64,000 nt of DNA from Hyphomicrobium sp. (GCF_009026145.1 NZ_WBUE01000023.1:1-64000), one strand, 5' to 3'. Shown: positions 1 to 9,700, counted from the stretch's first letter. Notes: generated from the letters alone by a model not told the origin. Program-made: numbers and translations.

Positions 1-180
1 GGGTAGTGCGCATGGGCCTTCCCACGGTATCAGCTGCATACGCCGATACGTCGGGTCGGACCATTGCTATTTCCTGATACCCTGATCAGGGGGTTTGGTT
101 TGCGCAATCGCCTCTCGCCCGTCAAGCGGCGCTCCGACGCGGGTGTTTTCGCCGGGGCCCCGCGCAGCTATATTTGCCCT

Positions 181-1062
181 ATGCCTGACTCCGACGGTCG
201 CGAGCCATCCGCGCTCGCCGATCCCCTCGTCACCGACAGCTACGAAGTGATACCCGGCCGGCGCGATGCCGGCCTCCTGCTGCTGTGCGATCACGCCGTG
301 AATGCCCTTCCCAGCGGGTACGGCACGCTGGGGCTGCCGGCCGCTCAGCTCGAGCGACATATCGCCTACGATATCGGCGCTAAGGCGGTAACCGAGCACG
401 TTGCGCGGATGTTGGGAGTGCCCGCCATCTGCACCCGCTTCTCGCGGCTCCTGATCGACGTCAATCGCGGCCTCGATGACCCGACGCTGATCATGCGCAT
501 CTCCGACGGCGCGGTGGTGCCGGGAAATCGCCGGCTCGATGCGGCCGAGCGCGAGCGGCGTGTGCGCCTCTACTACGAGCCCTATCATCTGCGCATCGAT
601 GCCCTGATCGAGAGCTGCGTCGCCGCCGGCGTGCCGCCGGTGCTGTTGTCGATCCACAGCTTCACCGACCAATGGAAGGGCGTTCCGCGGCCCTGGCATG
701 CGGCGATCCTGTGGGATCGTGATTATCGCTTTTCCGTCCCGCTGCTCGAAGCGCTGCGCGCCGACAACGGCATCGTCGTCGGCGAGAACGAGCCCTACGA
801 CGGCAAGCTCGCGGGAGACTGCATGTGGCAGCACGGCACGCGGCGCGGCCTCGCCCATACCATCATCGAGGTCCGCCAGGATCTCATCCGCACGCCCGAA
901 GGTCAGCTCGCCTGGGCCGAACGCATCGCGGCTGCCGTGCAGGCCGTGTTCGCGCGTGCGGACCTGCGCGAAGCGATGCACACGGTGCAGTATTTCGGCT
1001 CGCACACCGACACCGAGGGAGCGCCCCCGTATACGAGCCACCCGGAAGGAAGCCCCGCATGA
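181..1062 (+). CDS. N-formylglutamate amidohydrolase family protein
   Basis: The family hydrolyses N-formyl-L-glutamate to glutamate and formate, the last step of one histidine-degradation route, in the cytoplasm; some members act on other N-acyl amino acids. Visible family motifs are LLCDHAVNALP near residue 33, SRLLIDVNR near 90, LLSIHSFT near 155 and IIEVRQDLI near 230, so the histidine and acidic residues expected for metal-dependent hydrolysis are present. An in-frame ATG exists at 64, but 181 is preferred because homology-like sequence begins there. Its stop overlaps the next start as ATGA. No hut genes are nearby, so the substrate is inferred from family only. Confidence 0.85.
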   Translation: MPDSDGREPSALADPLVTDSYEVIPGRRDAGLLLLCDHAVNALPSGYGTLGLPAAQLERHIAYDIGAKAVTEHVARMLGVPAICTRFSRLLIDVNRGLDDPTLIMRISDGAVVPGNRRLDAAERERRVRLYYEPYHLRIDALIESCVAAGVPPVLLSIHSFTDQWKGVPRPWHAAILWDRDYRFSVPLLEALRADNGIVVGENEPYDGKLAGDCMWQHGTRRGLAHTIIEVRQDLIRTPEGQLAWAERIAAAVQAVFARADLREAMHTVQYFGSHTDTEGAPPYTSHPEGSPA

Positions 1063-1373
1063 TGAAGATCGATGCCGAGACCGCGATAGAGCTGGAAGCC
1101 GCGGCCTTCCGGCGCCTCATCGAGCATTTGCGTCAGCGCACCGACGTGCAGAACATCGATCTCATGAATCTCGCAGGGTTCTGCCGCAACTGCCTATCCA
1201 ACTGGTATCAGGAGGCGGCGGCGGAGCGCGGCGTCGAGCTCACCAAGGAGGACGCGCGCGAGCGCATTTACGGCATGCCGTATGCCGAATGGAGGCAGCG
1301 CTATCAGCGAGAAGCTTCGCCGGAGGCGCAGGAAAAATTCGCGCACGCGGTGGCGGGGGCGCACAAATCCTGA
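1059..1373 (+). CDS. DUF1244 domain protein
   Basis: A protein of about 104 residues matching the DUF1244 family, a small conserved proteobacterial protein of unknown function. The typical core is seen as LMNLAGFCRNCLSNWY followed by the YGMPYAEWR segment; two cysteines (C-R-N-C) are conserved in the family. Start choice is between two adjacent ATGs at 1059 and 1062; the first overlaps the amidohydrolase stop by four bases, indicating translational coupling and one operon. Function is unknown, and no catalytic site is evident. Confidence 0.85.
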   Translation: MMKIDAETAIELEAAAFRRLIEHLRQRTDVQNIDLMNLAGFCRNCLSNWYQEAAAERGVELTKEDARERIYGMPYAEWRQRYQREASPEAQEKFAHAVAGAHKS

Positions 1374-1507
1374 GCCCGCACGCGCACTGTGACGTGGGTG
1401 CCGCAGTCCACGGACAAGATTTCTCTGGATGGCTCTCCCCCTCGCCTTGAAGCGGCAAGGCGGCGCCGATAGCGTTTCCTCTTCATCGTCACGACGGGAG
1501 AAGAGGG

Positions 1508-1804
1508 ATGACGACGCTACAGGCCTCGGCGCAGAAGCAGCTGCGTCAGCTCGTCGAGCAGATCGAGCGGCTCGAGGAGGAGAAGAAGGCGCTCGCCGGC
1601 GACATTCGCGACAAGTTTCTCGAAGCCAAGGGCCTCGGCTTCGATGTGAAGGTGCTGCGCCAAGTGGTGCGGCTGCGCAAGAAGAGCGCCACCGAGCGGC
1701 AGGAGGAGGACGCGGTGCTCGAGGTCTACCTGCACGCGCTCGGCATGATATCCGACGCCGAAGCCCTGCACAGCGCCGCCGACAAGATGATCGCCGCCGA
1801 ATAG
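1508..1804 (+). CDS. gapR: GapR-type nucleoid protein (DUF2312)
   Basis: A 98-residue protein dominated by a charged coiled coil (residues 10-50, with EQIERLEEEKKALAGDIRD) and a basic segment VLRQVVRLRKKSATER. This is the DUF2312/UPF0335 family, whose Caulobacter member GapR binds AT-rich overtwisted DNA ahead of replication forks and supports topoisomerase action. An AGAAGAGGG ribosome-binding stretch lies just before the ATG. Monocistronic, followed by a convergent gene 15 bp away. The family call is firm; the chromosome role is inferred from Caulobacter. Confidence 0.9.
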   Translation: MTTLQASAQKQLRQLVEQIERLEEEKKALAGDIRDKFLEAKGLGFDVKVLRQVVRLRKKSATERQEEDAVLEVYLHALGMISDAEALHSAADKMIAAE

Positions 1805-1819
1805 ACGAGCTGCTGCCGC

Positions 1820-2227
1820 TCACATCCGGCGCGGCAGCTCGCTCAGCTCGCGCGGCCTGGCCGGCAGATTGCGGCTTTCCGCTTCGACGATGAACTTGGC
1901 GGTAATCTGCACCGCCTCATCCACCACGCGGGCGCAGCTCTCGGCCGTAATCCACTCCGTCATCTCCTGGTCGAGCACCAGGCGCATCTCCTGGTCGACG
2001 ACCCACGTTCCGACGTGTTGGCGCGAGGCTGCCCCGTTTTTGGTGTGGGCGACGAGAATCTCGTCGCCCTTGGAGATGAAGAACCAGGTCGGGAGCGGCT
2101 CTGCGTTGAGGCGCTGCGCGAGAGCCTGCAGCACCGCCCGACCCACTTCCCGCTTGGTTGCGGCGTCCTCGGCATCGCGGCGTCTTTTCTCGCGCTCTGC
2201 GGCGAGCGCCTCAGCCAAAGTCGTCAT
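1820..2227 (-). CDS. conserved hypothetical protein
   Basis: I do not recognise this 135-residue protein. It begins with a charged helix (residues 5-30, rich in Glu, Lys and Arg), then a segment LPTWFFISKGDEILVAH that looks like a small beta sheet, and ends with a Pro/Arg-rich tail. It is cytoplasmic by appearance, with no signal or membrane segment. It sits 12 bp downstream of the bactofilin gene on the same strand and is probably cotranscribed with it, so a link to the cell envelope or cytoskeleton is possible but unproven. Confidence 0.65.
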   Translation of the reverse strand: MTTLAEALAAEREKRRRDAEDAATKREVGRAVLQALAQRLNAEPLPTWFFISKGDEILVAHTKNGAASRQHVGTWVVDQEMRLVLDQEMTEWITAESCARVVDEAVQITAKFIVEAESRNLPARPRELSELPRRM

Positions 2228-2239
2228 GGTCCAACCCTT

Positions 2240-2791
2240 TCAGTCTCCACGTTCCCCTAATTGGCTTGTACTCTCGAAGCGGCCCGCATCGCCGTGGGCG
2301 CGCGTGCGCTCGATGACCTCCGGATCGAGAACCGGCATCAGCTCGCTCACGTCCTTGGAGAGCTTCACCCGGCCGTCGAATTCGGCCCCTTCGGCGATCG
2401 ACAGCTTTTGATGGGTGATATCGCCCTCGACCTGGGCAGAAGCCTGCAGCTTCACGGTTACCGCGCGTATCGAGCCGCGTACGCCGCCGCGAACCTCGAT
2501 CGCCTCGGCGCAGACCATGCCGACCACCGAGCCCTCTTCCGTGATCACGACCTGCTTGCCGTGCACGTTGCCGCGGACATCGCCGTCAACCTGCAGCTTG
2601 TTGGCGGAAATAATGGTGATCCGATCACCGAGGATGGTCAGGTCGGTGCCGATCACCGACGTGCCGCTCGTCGCCGTTGCCGACTTTTCGAACGGTGATG
2701 GCGAGGGGCGAGGCGCCTGCGTGGCCGCTCCCAACGGGGCGAGACCGGGCTTCGGCTGGGGCAGGCCGTTCTTGGCATCAGTGCTAAACAC
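2240..2791 (-). CDS. bactofilin family cytoskeletal protein
   Basis: A 183-residue polymer-forming protein (DUF583). After a Pro-rich N-terminal tail of about 45 residues comes a right-handed beta-helix core with regularly spaced hydrophobic turns (residues 46-150, for example DGDVRGNVHGKQVVITEEG), and a short charged C-terminus. Bactofilins assemble into nucleotide-free filaments that organise cell-wall enzymes and stalk or shape determinants. The start is a GTG at 2791 preceded by a strong AGGAGGTGA site; no upstream ATG fits as well. Probably first gene of a two-gene operon with the protein ending at 1820. Confidence 0.88.
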   Translation of the reverse strand: MFSTDAKNGLPQPKPGLAPLGAATQAPRPSPSPFEKSATATSGTSVIGTDLTILGDRITIISANKLQVDGDVRGNVHGKQVVITEEGSVVGMVCAEAIEVRGGVRGSIRAVTVKLQASAQVEGDITHQKLSIAEGAEFDGRVKLSKDVSELMPVLDPEVIERTRAHGDAGRFESTSQLGERGD

Positions 2792-2973
2792 GAGGTCACC
2801 TCCTGCGCGTCTGGCGCGCTCTCCGCATGAACTTGATTAGGTGCATTTCCCCGCTGCCGGGATTGGCACACACATCCGCGGCTATTTTTTGTCGAGATGG
2901 AGTCGGAAGGCGGTCGGCGATGGCCTCACAAACGCCCGGTCGGCGACGGAGTGTGAGACATCGAGAAGGAGCC

Positions 2974-3231
2974 ATGCCTGTGGACAAGTACGCTCTCGTC
3001 GATCAAACGGTGGGATCGATCCAGCGCACCGCGCTGAGGATCGCCGCGCTCCCCATGGAGGTGCGCGATGAGGCGCTCGATGCTGCGCACCGCGCCTACG
3101 CCAATGCCATGCACGATCTGGGACAGGACAACGTTGCGGCGGGTCGCTGGGTCGAGACCGTGATGACCGCGGTTCGTGTGCTGGTGCACGAGATCGACCG
3201 CGATGCCGGAGGCGACGGCGCCCGCGCGTAG
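2974..3231 (+). CDS. small conserved hypothetical protein
   Basis: An 85-residue protein, MPVDKYALVDQ at the start, predicted largely helical, with alternating hydrophobic and charged residues and no signal peptide or membrane segment. A longer reading frame extends upstream to 2827, but the ATG at 2974 is preceded by GAGAAGGAG at good spacing and is the better start. It stands alone between divergent bactofilin and a convergent-free gap. The family is not recognised. Confidence 0.6.
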   Translation: MPVDKYALVDQTVGSIQRTALRIAALPMEVRDEALDAAHRAYANAMHDLGQDNVAAGRWVETVMTAVRVLVHEIDRDAGGDGARA

Positions 3232-3334
3232 TCCCAAAAATACGTGGTCCTACACGGTCATTTAACAAACGCGCCGTTGATCGGAGCGCTGCGAAGGTTC
3301 ACTATGTCCGCGCAGTTGAGCGTGGGCATTACCA

Positions 3335-3712
3335 ATGCGTCCGCAACGACAGCATGTATTTCGGTCGGACGCGGCGGCCAAGCTGGATCGGCTCGAGCTC
3401 GTTGCTGCGCTCTTGGAGCGCGACGCCACCAACAATCGCGCCTTGCTGGCGGAGCTGGGTGCCCTTTCTGCGCGAAGGGCGAGCCCCGGAACGCGGGCAC
3501 TGGGGCGCTGGCGCAAGCTCATCCACGCCTCCCGCACCGCCGCCCGCATGGTCGGCTCGATGGCTGTCGCGATCGCCACCAGCCGGCAGCTGCGCGCGGC
3601 TCTACGCGCGAGCTATGACTTCGCGGTCGATTTTGCCATCGTGCTGTCGACGGCCGCCGCCGCGGTCGTCATCCTCACCGCCGCCTTCGCGCTGACGGCG
3701 CCCCCCGTCTGA
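3335..3712 (+). CDS. hypothetical protein with C-terminal membrane segment
   Basis: A 125-residue protein. Residues 12-60 are charged and helical (AAKLDRLELVAALLERDATN), followed by a basic stretch and a hydrophobic C-terminal segment of about 25 residues (IVLSTAAAAVVILTAAFALT) that should anchor it in the inner membrane. The ATG at 3335 has only a weak ribosome-binding site. The region contains open frames in several phases, so this call rests on the sensible membrane topology and codon use in this frame. Function unknown. Confidence 0.5.
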   Translation: MRPQRQHVFRSDAAAKLDRLELVAALLERDATNNRALLAELGALSARRASPGTRALGRWRKLIHASRTAARMVGSMAVAIATSRQLRAALRASYDFAVDFAIVLSTAAAAVVILTAAFALTAPPV

Positions 3713-3744
3713 CGTGGTGTGCTTCGCTCTCTACCGGGAAGCGG

Positions 3745-4089
3745 CTAGCCGCGCTCGTATACGGCGGCGCAGATGCGGTCGTCCTCGAGCTTCTTGGCAA
3801 GATCCGTGGCGCCGCCAGGCGCCTTGCCGGCCTGATGGTCGATGTGGCGCTGCTCGCACCATTGCCAACGCGGATCCTCCTTCGAGGTGACCGGGTTTGC
3901 TTCCTTGTTGATGGAGCCGGTGTCGATCTTTGCCGGCTCTTCCTTGCGCGCGACCGATCTTTCGGTTTTCGCGCGGCGGTAGTGCTTGGTCACCGACCCA
4001 GTGGTTAGTCCGTCGGTGGCGCAGCCCGCCAGCAGCAGCGCTGCGAGAACGCCGATCACGAAGCAAGCGATTCGATTTGCCGGCGACAT
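3745..4089 (-). CDS. small predicted lipoprotein
   Basis: A 114-residue exported protein. Residues 1-22 form a signal peptide ending in the lipobox LLAGC, so the cysteine at about 22 should be diacylated and the protein anchored to a membrane. The mature part is short and charged, with a conserved-looking RWQWCEQRHIDHQAG segment carrying one cysteine and two histidines. No known family is recognised. It stands alone; its upstream neighbour is divergent. Confidence 0.7.
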   Translation of the reverse strand: MSPANRIACFVIGVLAALLLAGCATDGLTTGSVTKHYRRAKTERSVARKEEPAKIDTGSINKEANPVTSKEDPRWQWCEQRHIDHQAGKAPGGATDLAKKLEDDRICAAVYERG

Positions 4090-4379
4090 GGTCCGCCCTC
4101 CAAAGGCCGTGCACGGGCGCGATGTCCGTACCCCGCCTCATGGGGCTAACTGATTTGCGTGGGCGCCGACAGATCGTGGTGGCCGATGGCGGCGGAGAGG
4201 GCAATTTTGGTGTGCAAATCGCCGCCAGTGCAGCTGGGCGTTTTATCGCAGTTGCGAAGCAAGCTCTGCCGCTGCAAGGCGAATCCTCTGGCGCACCTGG
4301 GGGCAAATCAGCGAAGCTGCTAGCTCGTGTATGGAGGAAAGTCGGCAGTGCGTGTGTATGGGCGCAATGGGGAAACGCC

Positions 4380-4502
4380 ATGTCACGCAAACGGACCCAG
4401 ACTTTGGAAAGCCTCACCGACAGCGCGATCACCTGGTTCTTCGTCGGCTTGATGATGATCGCCGCCATTGCTGCAGCATTCGGGCAGGTGGTCGGCGGCT
4501 GA
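4380..4502 (+). CDS. 40-residue single-span membrane protein
   Basis: A short protein starting MSRKRTQTLE, with a basic N-terminus and one strong hydrophobic segment, WFFVGLMMIAAIAAAFGQ, that would span the inner membrane. A purine-rich GGGGAAA stretch precedes the ATG. The charge pattern (positive N-terminus, short C-terminus) fits an N-in orientation. Such small proteins often modulate larger membrane complexes, but nothing nearby identifies a partner. Confidence 0.5.
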   Translation: MSRKRTQTLESLTDSAITWFFVGLMMIAAIAAAFGQVVGG

Positions 4503-4561
4503 GGACGCCGGGCAATGGGCGGCCTCCGAGGGCCGCCCGGTTTCGTTGCGAGATGCTCTGA

Positions 4562-4792
4562 TCAGCAACCGTGCCGCCACAGGCAGCGGTAATACTTGCG
4601 TGTGCCCCAGCCCCAGCGCTTGGCGCAACGCCAGCTCCAGCGGCCGCAATAGCCGGTATGCTCGACAACCGAGGTCGCGGCTGCCTTGGACTTCGCCCAG
4701 CCGACGTCAGGCGCGCTGGCGGCCGAGGCTTGGCCAAACGTCAGCGGGGCTGCAAGCATCGTCGCGGCCGCGAGCAGGAGAGTACGACGCAT
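4562..4792 (-). CDS. small secreted cysteine-rich protein
   Basis: A 76-residue exported protein starting at the ATG for MRRTLLLAAATMLAAP; an alternative ATG lies four codons upstream. Residues 1-25 are a signal peptide with a probable cleavage after ASA. The mature domain is about 50 residues and unusual: it holds four cysteines and many Trp/Arg residues (YCGRWSWRCAKRWGWG and a final CLWRHGC), suggesting two disulfides in the periplasm. Small Trp/Cys-rich exported proteins of this kind are common in Hyphomicrobiales, but no function is known to me. Confidence 0.6.
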   Translation of the reverse strand: MRRTLLLAAATMLAAPLTFGQASAASAPDVGWAKSKAAATSVVEHTGYCGRWSWRCAKRWGWGTRKYYRCLWRHGC

Positions 4793-5021
4793 GTTGTCCT
4801 CCATAGTCAGCGTTCAACTACGGCATCCGACGTAACCGCCCATTTCTTACATTTGTGTCAACCGCGGGCGGGTAAGCCAACCCAACGCCACGGCGCGCGA
4901 AACTGCCCCGGGGGCCGGGGTTCTTGACGAAATTGACATCCGTGGCGAACTAGGCTGATGCGCCATCCGGCACCATCTTTCCCATCAGGGTAGCCAAGCA
5001 GCGCTAATTGCGGAGAGCGAC

Positions 5022-5303
5022 ATGAGCCAGGATCCCATCGCCGACACCAGGAGCAAGCTCGATGACCTCGAGCAGCGCATCCACGCGGCCAAAACATCGC
5101 TCGGTGCGCGCGGCGAGATCAACACCGAGGCGCAGAAGGACTGGAGGGCGATGGTCGAGAAGCACGCTGACATCCGGCGCAAGCTCGACGCGCGCGCCGA
5201 TCACCCCAACGGCGTAATCGAAGGCATCAGCTTCGACGTCGATATTCTGCGCAACTCGTTCGAGAAATGGGTGGCAAAGGTCGAGGGCAACTTCGACAAG
5301 TAG
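5022..5303 (+). CDS. coiled-coil hypothetical protein
   Basis: A 93-residue cytoplasmic protein. Residues 5-60 form a likely coiled coil (TRSKLDDLEQRIHAAKTSL) and the C-terminal third contains a mixed segment ending WVAKVEGNFDK. The ATG is preceded by GGAGAG. No membrane or signal segment. It resembles small conserved alphaproteobacterial proteins of unknown function. Transcribed toward the pqqA gene, whose terminator separates the two. Confidence 0.65.
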   Translation: MSQDPIADTRSKLDDLEQRIHAAKTSLGARGEINTEAQKDWRAMVEKHADIRRKLDARADHPNGVIEGISFDVDILRNSFEKWVAKVEGNFDK

Positions 5304-5331
5304 GGCGCTTCCTCGCCGCTGCGGCCGGCAC

Positions 5332-5369
5332 AAAAAAAATGCGGCGGCCGAATTTATCGACCGCCGCAT
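5332..5369 (-). terminator. rho-independent terminator of pqqA
   Basis: A perfect 9-bp stem (ATGCGGCGG at 5339-5347 with CCGCCGCAT at 5361-5369) is followed, on the minus strand, by a run of eight T residues (A run at 5332-5339). It begins 24 bp after the pqqA stop codon and closes a very short transcription unit. Confidence 0.85.
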
Positions 5370-5392
5370 CGATACCGCAAAAATCGACAGCG

Positions 5393-5482
5393 TTAGATGA
5401 TGTCGATCTCGGCCGGCATGTAGGAGGTGACCTCGAGGCCAACTTCCTGCTCGCGCACCTGCGGCTTGTTCCAGATCTTCAT
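5393..5482 (-). CDS. pqqA: pyrroloquinoline quinone precursor peptide PqqA
   Basis: A 29-residue peptide beginning MKIWNKPQVREQEVG. It carries the diagnostic E-V-T-S-Y core in which PqqE/PqqD cross-link the Glu and Tyr side chains on the way to PQQ. The N-terminal W-N-K-P segment and the position of the E-x3-Y pair match PqqA. Its start has an excellent AAGGAGGAAA site ten bases upstream. It is unusual in standing alone: the neighbouring genes are not pqqB, C, D or E, so the maturation enzymes must lie outside this window. The peptide should be strongly expressed to feed the PQQ dehydrogenase encoded near 58 kb. Confidence 0.92.
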   Translation of the reverse strand: MKIWNKPQVREQEVGLEVTSYMPAEIDII

Positions 5483-5662
5483 GGGTAGTTTCCTCCTTGA
5501 ACGGAGGACGAAAGCGCTGCTCCGTCCCCCCGCGTGGGGTATAGGTTGCCGCACCCATGGCTGCAACCGAATTCTTGCGCTTTTGGTTATGGATATTGGC
5601 GTTTGCTCGTCTTTCCCGACGGCATCGCACTGCAGCAAGTCGGCGCCTTGAGGCAGCGGCAA

Positions 5663-6121
5663 TTACTGGCCTTCGGTCTCGGCCGCGTCGCCTTCGTTCC
5701 ACTTCTTGATCGCCGTCAGCACCGACTTGCGACACGGGCCCAGCGGTCCTTCGACCATCGACACTTCTTCGCCGCGGAACCCGGCGTCCTTGTAGTTCTT
5801 GGCGCAGTACTCTTCCTGCTGCTTCTCCAGCTCGGCGCGCGACTTCTTCTTAGCGGCGTCGGGATCGTTGATGTCGGCGATCTGGGTCGGGGCAGGTGCC
5901 TCGCCAGGCTGCGGTAGGCGGTCGAGCGAAGGCGGAATCACCAGCGGCGCCCGCTCGGCGAGTTTGGGATCGCCGGATTTTTTGGTGTCGTTGAGGCCGA
6001 CCGCATCGAAAATGCCGCCATTGAACTGCACGTCATCCATGGAGCAGCCGGCGACGACAAGCGTCAGGCAGGCGGCGAGGACCGGCAGAACGGAGCTGGC
6101 AGGACGTGATCTCGGCGGCAT
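5663..6121 (-). CDS. predicted lipoprotein downstream of lspA
   Basis: An exported protein of 152 residues when started at the ATG at 6121, which has a GGGGAAGAG site; an in-frame start ten codons upstream is less likely. Residues 1-26 form a lipoprotein signal ending LVVAGC. The mature part is Pro/Ala-rich, then charged and helical (KKKSRAELEKQQEEYC), with two further cysteines near the C-terminus. It follows lspA, the enzyme that would process it, on the same strand. The family is conserved in this order but has no known function to me. Confidence 0.7.
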   Translation of the reverse strand: MPPRSRPASSVLPVLAACLTLVVAGCSMDDVQFNGGIFDAVGLNDTKKSGDPKLAERAPLVIPPSLDRLPQPGEAPAPTQIADINDPDAAKKKSRAELEKQQEEYCAKNYKDAGFRGEEVSMVEGPLGPCRKSVLTAIKKWNEGDAAETEGQ

Positions 6122-6201
6122 GCTCTTCCCCCGTGGCGCCCCAGTACTCACTCGCAGCCCCGCATCTTCAGCGCGGCAGCGCTCAGCGCTAATGCCCTGC
6201 G

Positions 6202-6732
6202 CTACAACGACTTTGCGGCGTCTTTGCGACTCGCCATCAGGGAGTCATATAGCAGCCCAATGACCCCTGCAACTATAGCCACGTCGGCGATGTTGAACAC
6301 GTACCAGTAGAAGCCGAAGGCGTGCAGGGAGAAGAAATCGGCAACTCCCCCCAGCACCACCCGGTCGATGGCGTTGCCGATCGCCCCACCCATGATGAGG
6401 CCGAGCGACACCGCGAGCACCCTCCCGGTGGCGCCGCGGGCGAGCCATGCCCACAGGGCGGCAGTGGCCGCGACGCCGAAGGTCGCCAGCATGAGTTGCC
6501 CGGCATAGCTGTCCTGATCGAACAGGCTGTAGCTGATGCCGATGTTCTTCACGTACACGAGGTCGAGAAACGGCGTGACGGCCACGCGCCCGCGGTCGGC
6601 GATCCCGTAGATCGCCAGCATCCACCACTTGTGCGCCTGATCCAGCGCCAGGGTGGCGAGGAACACGGCGAGGCCGAGCCGCGAGTACGGCCCCCACACC
6701 CAGCTGCGCAGCCCCGGCTGGCCCGTCGTCAT
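6202..6732 (-). CDS. lspA: lipoprotein signal peptidase (signal peptidase II)
   Basis: A 176-residue inner-membrane aspartyl protease that cleaves the signal peptide of diacylated prolipoproteins. Four hydrophobic segments are visible, and both catalytic-aspartate motifs are present: GNAIDRV and FNIADVAIV. Its ATG overlaps the ileS stop as ATGA, so translation is coupled to ileS, an arrangement common in bacteria. Length and motifs are typical of the family. Confidence 0.95.
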   Translation of the reverse strand: MTTGQPGLRSWVWGPYSRLGLAVFLATLALDQAHKWWMLAIYGIADRGRVAVTPFLDLVYVKNIGISYSLFDQDSYAGQLMLATFGVAATAALWAWLARGATGRVLAVSLGLIMGGAIGNAIDRVVLGGVADFFSLHAFGFYWYVFNIADVAIVAGVIGLLYDSLMASRKDAAKSL

Positions 6733-9700
6733 GCCACACCTTTGGCGCGGGCATCGAACTCGCGCACCGCGGCGGCGTCGCGCGGCGACAGGTCGGGATA
6801 GTCGGGGTCGGTGCCGACGTCGGGAACGATGCGCCACGAGCGCGCGCACTTCTTGCCTTCGGCGAGCTTCGGCACGACGCCCACGCCGGGCACGTCGGGC
6901 AGCGTGAAGGCGCCCTCGGGGGGCGACTTGGCGATGAGGCGCGCGCCCGAGGTGATCGACACCTCGGCGAGGTCGACGCCTTCGAGTGCGCGCAAAAGCT
7001 CCTTGTCGGCGACGTAGACCTCGGGCGCGGCCTCGAGGCTGGAGCCGATGCGCTTTGCTGCGCGCTCCAGTTCCAGTGCGCCGGTGATGACGCGGCGCAC
7101 GTCGCGTACGCGCTCCCACTTCCTGGCAAGCTCGTCATTGCGCCAAGCCTTGTCGAGCTCGGGGAAGGCTTCCAGGTGCACCGAGCCCTCGCGCCCCGGC
7201 ACGCGCGCCAGCCACGCCTCCTCGGCCGTGAACGACAGGATCGGCGCCAGCCAGGCGACGAGCGCCTTGAAGATTTCGTCGATGACGGTGAGCGCGGCGC
7301 GCCGCTTGGCGCTCGAATACGGCTCGCAGTAGAGCGCGTCCTTGCGGATGTCGAAGTAGAACGCCGACAGCTCGGTGTTCATGAACTGCGACAGCACGGC
7401 GACGACCTTGCGGTAGTCGTAGGCGGTGTAGGCGGCGCGCACCTCGGCGTCGAGCTCGGAGAGCCGGTGCAGCATCAGGCGCTCCAGCTCGAACTCGCGC
7501 ATGTCCTTGAACTTGACGCGCTCGCCCTCCTCGAGGTGTGCCAGCGCGCCCAGCATCCAGCGCAGCGTGTTGCGCAGCTTGCGGTAGGCCTCGGCGGCCG
7601 ATTGCACGATGGCCGGGCCGAAGCGGATATCGTTCGTGGTGTCGGCCGAGGCGACCCACAGCCGCAGAATGTCGGCGCCGGAGGTCTTCATCACGTCCTG
7701 TGGCGACAGCACGTTGCCCTTCGACTTCGACATTTTCTCATCCCCCTTCTCGTCGAGGATGAAGCCGTGCGTCAGCACGACGTCGAATGGCGCACGTCCG
7801 CGCGTGCCGCAGGATTCCAAGAGCGAGGACTGGAACCAGCCGCGATGCTGGTCGGAGCCTTCCAGGTACATGATGCGGTCTTTGCCGCCGTCGCGCACGC
7901 GCTTGACGCCCGCGAGGGTGGGGAAGTGCTGCGCATCCTCCAGCGTGAAAGCGTGCGTCGAGCCACTATCGAACCACACGTCGAGGATGTCGCGCACCTG
8001 CTCCCACTGCGCGGGGTCGTCGACCAGGTCCTCGAGGAAGTGCTCTTTGGCGCCCGCCTCGAACCACACGTCGGCGCCCTTATCCGCGAACGCCTGCGTG
8101 ATGCGGGCGATCAGCTCCTTCGACTTGGCGAACTTAGCCGAGGGGATGACCTCGCCCGTCTCCTTGTGGCGGAACACGGTGATTGGCACGCCCCAGGCGC
8201 GCTGGCGCGAGACGACCCAGTCGGGCCGTCCCTCGACCATGCCGCGGATGCGGTTCTCGCCGGTGCCCGGCACCCACTCGGTCTCCTCGATCGCCTTCAC
8301 GGCGAGCTGGCGCAGCGTCTGATTATTGCCCTTGGGGATGCCCTTGACGGGCTTGTCCATGGCGATGAACCACTGCGGCGTGTTGCGGAAGATGACCGGC
8401 TTCTTGGAACGCCAGGAGTGCGGGTACTGATGCTTCAGCCGCCCGCGCGCGATCAGCGCACCCGCCTCGACAAGCGCCTTGATGACGGCGTCGTTGGCGT
8501 CGCCCTTGTCGCCCTTTTCGGTGAGGACGCGCTTGCCCTCGAAGCCGGGCGCCTCGTTGGTGAAGACGCCGTCGGCGTCGACGGTGAACGGGATCGTGGT
8601 ATCGATGCCACGCTCTTTCAGCTTAGCCGCGCTCGCCATCCAGATCTGATAGTCGTCGGCACCGTGGCTGGGGGCGGTGTGCACGAAGCCGGTGCCGGTG
8701 TCGTCGGTGACATGATCGCCGTCGAGCAACGGCACATCGAAGCCGTAGCCGAGCTTGGCAAGAGGGTGCGCAGTCTTGAGGGCGCCAAGCGTTTCCGCGC
8801 CGACGGTAGCCCGCAATTCAAATCCCGTGACCTTCGCCGCGTTCATCACTTCATCGACCAGCGACGCAGCGATGAGCAGTTTGTCGCCCTTTCTCGCCCA
8901 GTTTCCCTCAGGCGCTTCCGTAACTTCGTAAAGCCCGTATTTGATGCGTGAGCTAAAGGAGATCGCGCGGTTGCCAGGAATGGTCCATGGCGTCGTCGTC
9001 CAGATCACAACGGAGGTGTTCGAAAGATCGACTGTGGTCTGCTGTGAGACGGACTTCACCGGGAACTTCACCCAGATCATGTCCGACTGATAGTCCTGGT
9101 ACTCGACCTCCGCCTCGGCCAGCGCCGTCTTCTCCACCACGCTCCACATCACGGGCTTCGAGCCGCGATAGAGCGTGCCGTTCATGGCGAACTTCATCAA
9201 CTCGCCGGCGATGACCGCCTCGGCCGGAAAGCTCATCGTAAGATAGGGATGCGCCCAATCGCCGATGACGCCGAGGCGCTTGAACTCCTCGCGCTGCACG
9301 TCGATCCAGTGCGCTGCGAACTCGCGACACTCGGCGCGGAACTCGTTGATCGGCACCGCGTCCTTGTTACGCCCCTTGGCGCGGTAGTTCTCCTCGATCT
9401 TCCACTCGATCGGCAGGCCGTGGCAGTCCCAGCCCGGCACGTAGTTGGAATCGAAGCCGAGCATGCCCTGCGATTTGACGACGAGGTCTTTGAGGATCTT
9501 GTTGAGCGCGTGCCCGATGTGGATGTGGCCGTTGGCGTAAGGGGGGCCGTCGTGCAGCAGGAACTTGGGCCGGTTGCGGCCCATCTGGCGCAGCAGCTTA
9601 TAGAGATCGATCTCGCTCCAGCGCGCGAGCAGGCGCGGCTCGAGCTCCGGCAGCCCCGCCTTCATCGGGAAGTCGGTCTTGGGCAGGAATAGAGTCTTGC

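Noticed and set aside
1..63. Short minus-strand start (ATG at 13) at the left edge
   Set aside because: Only four codons lie inside the window, so a gene cannot be supported.
7176..8951. Long open frame on the plus strand
   Set aside because: It is the antisense of ileS, which has HIGH and KMSKS motifs; the translation is repetitive and non-homologous, as expected in GC-rich DNA.
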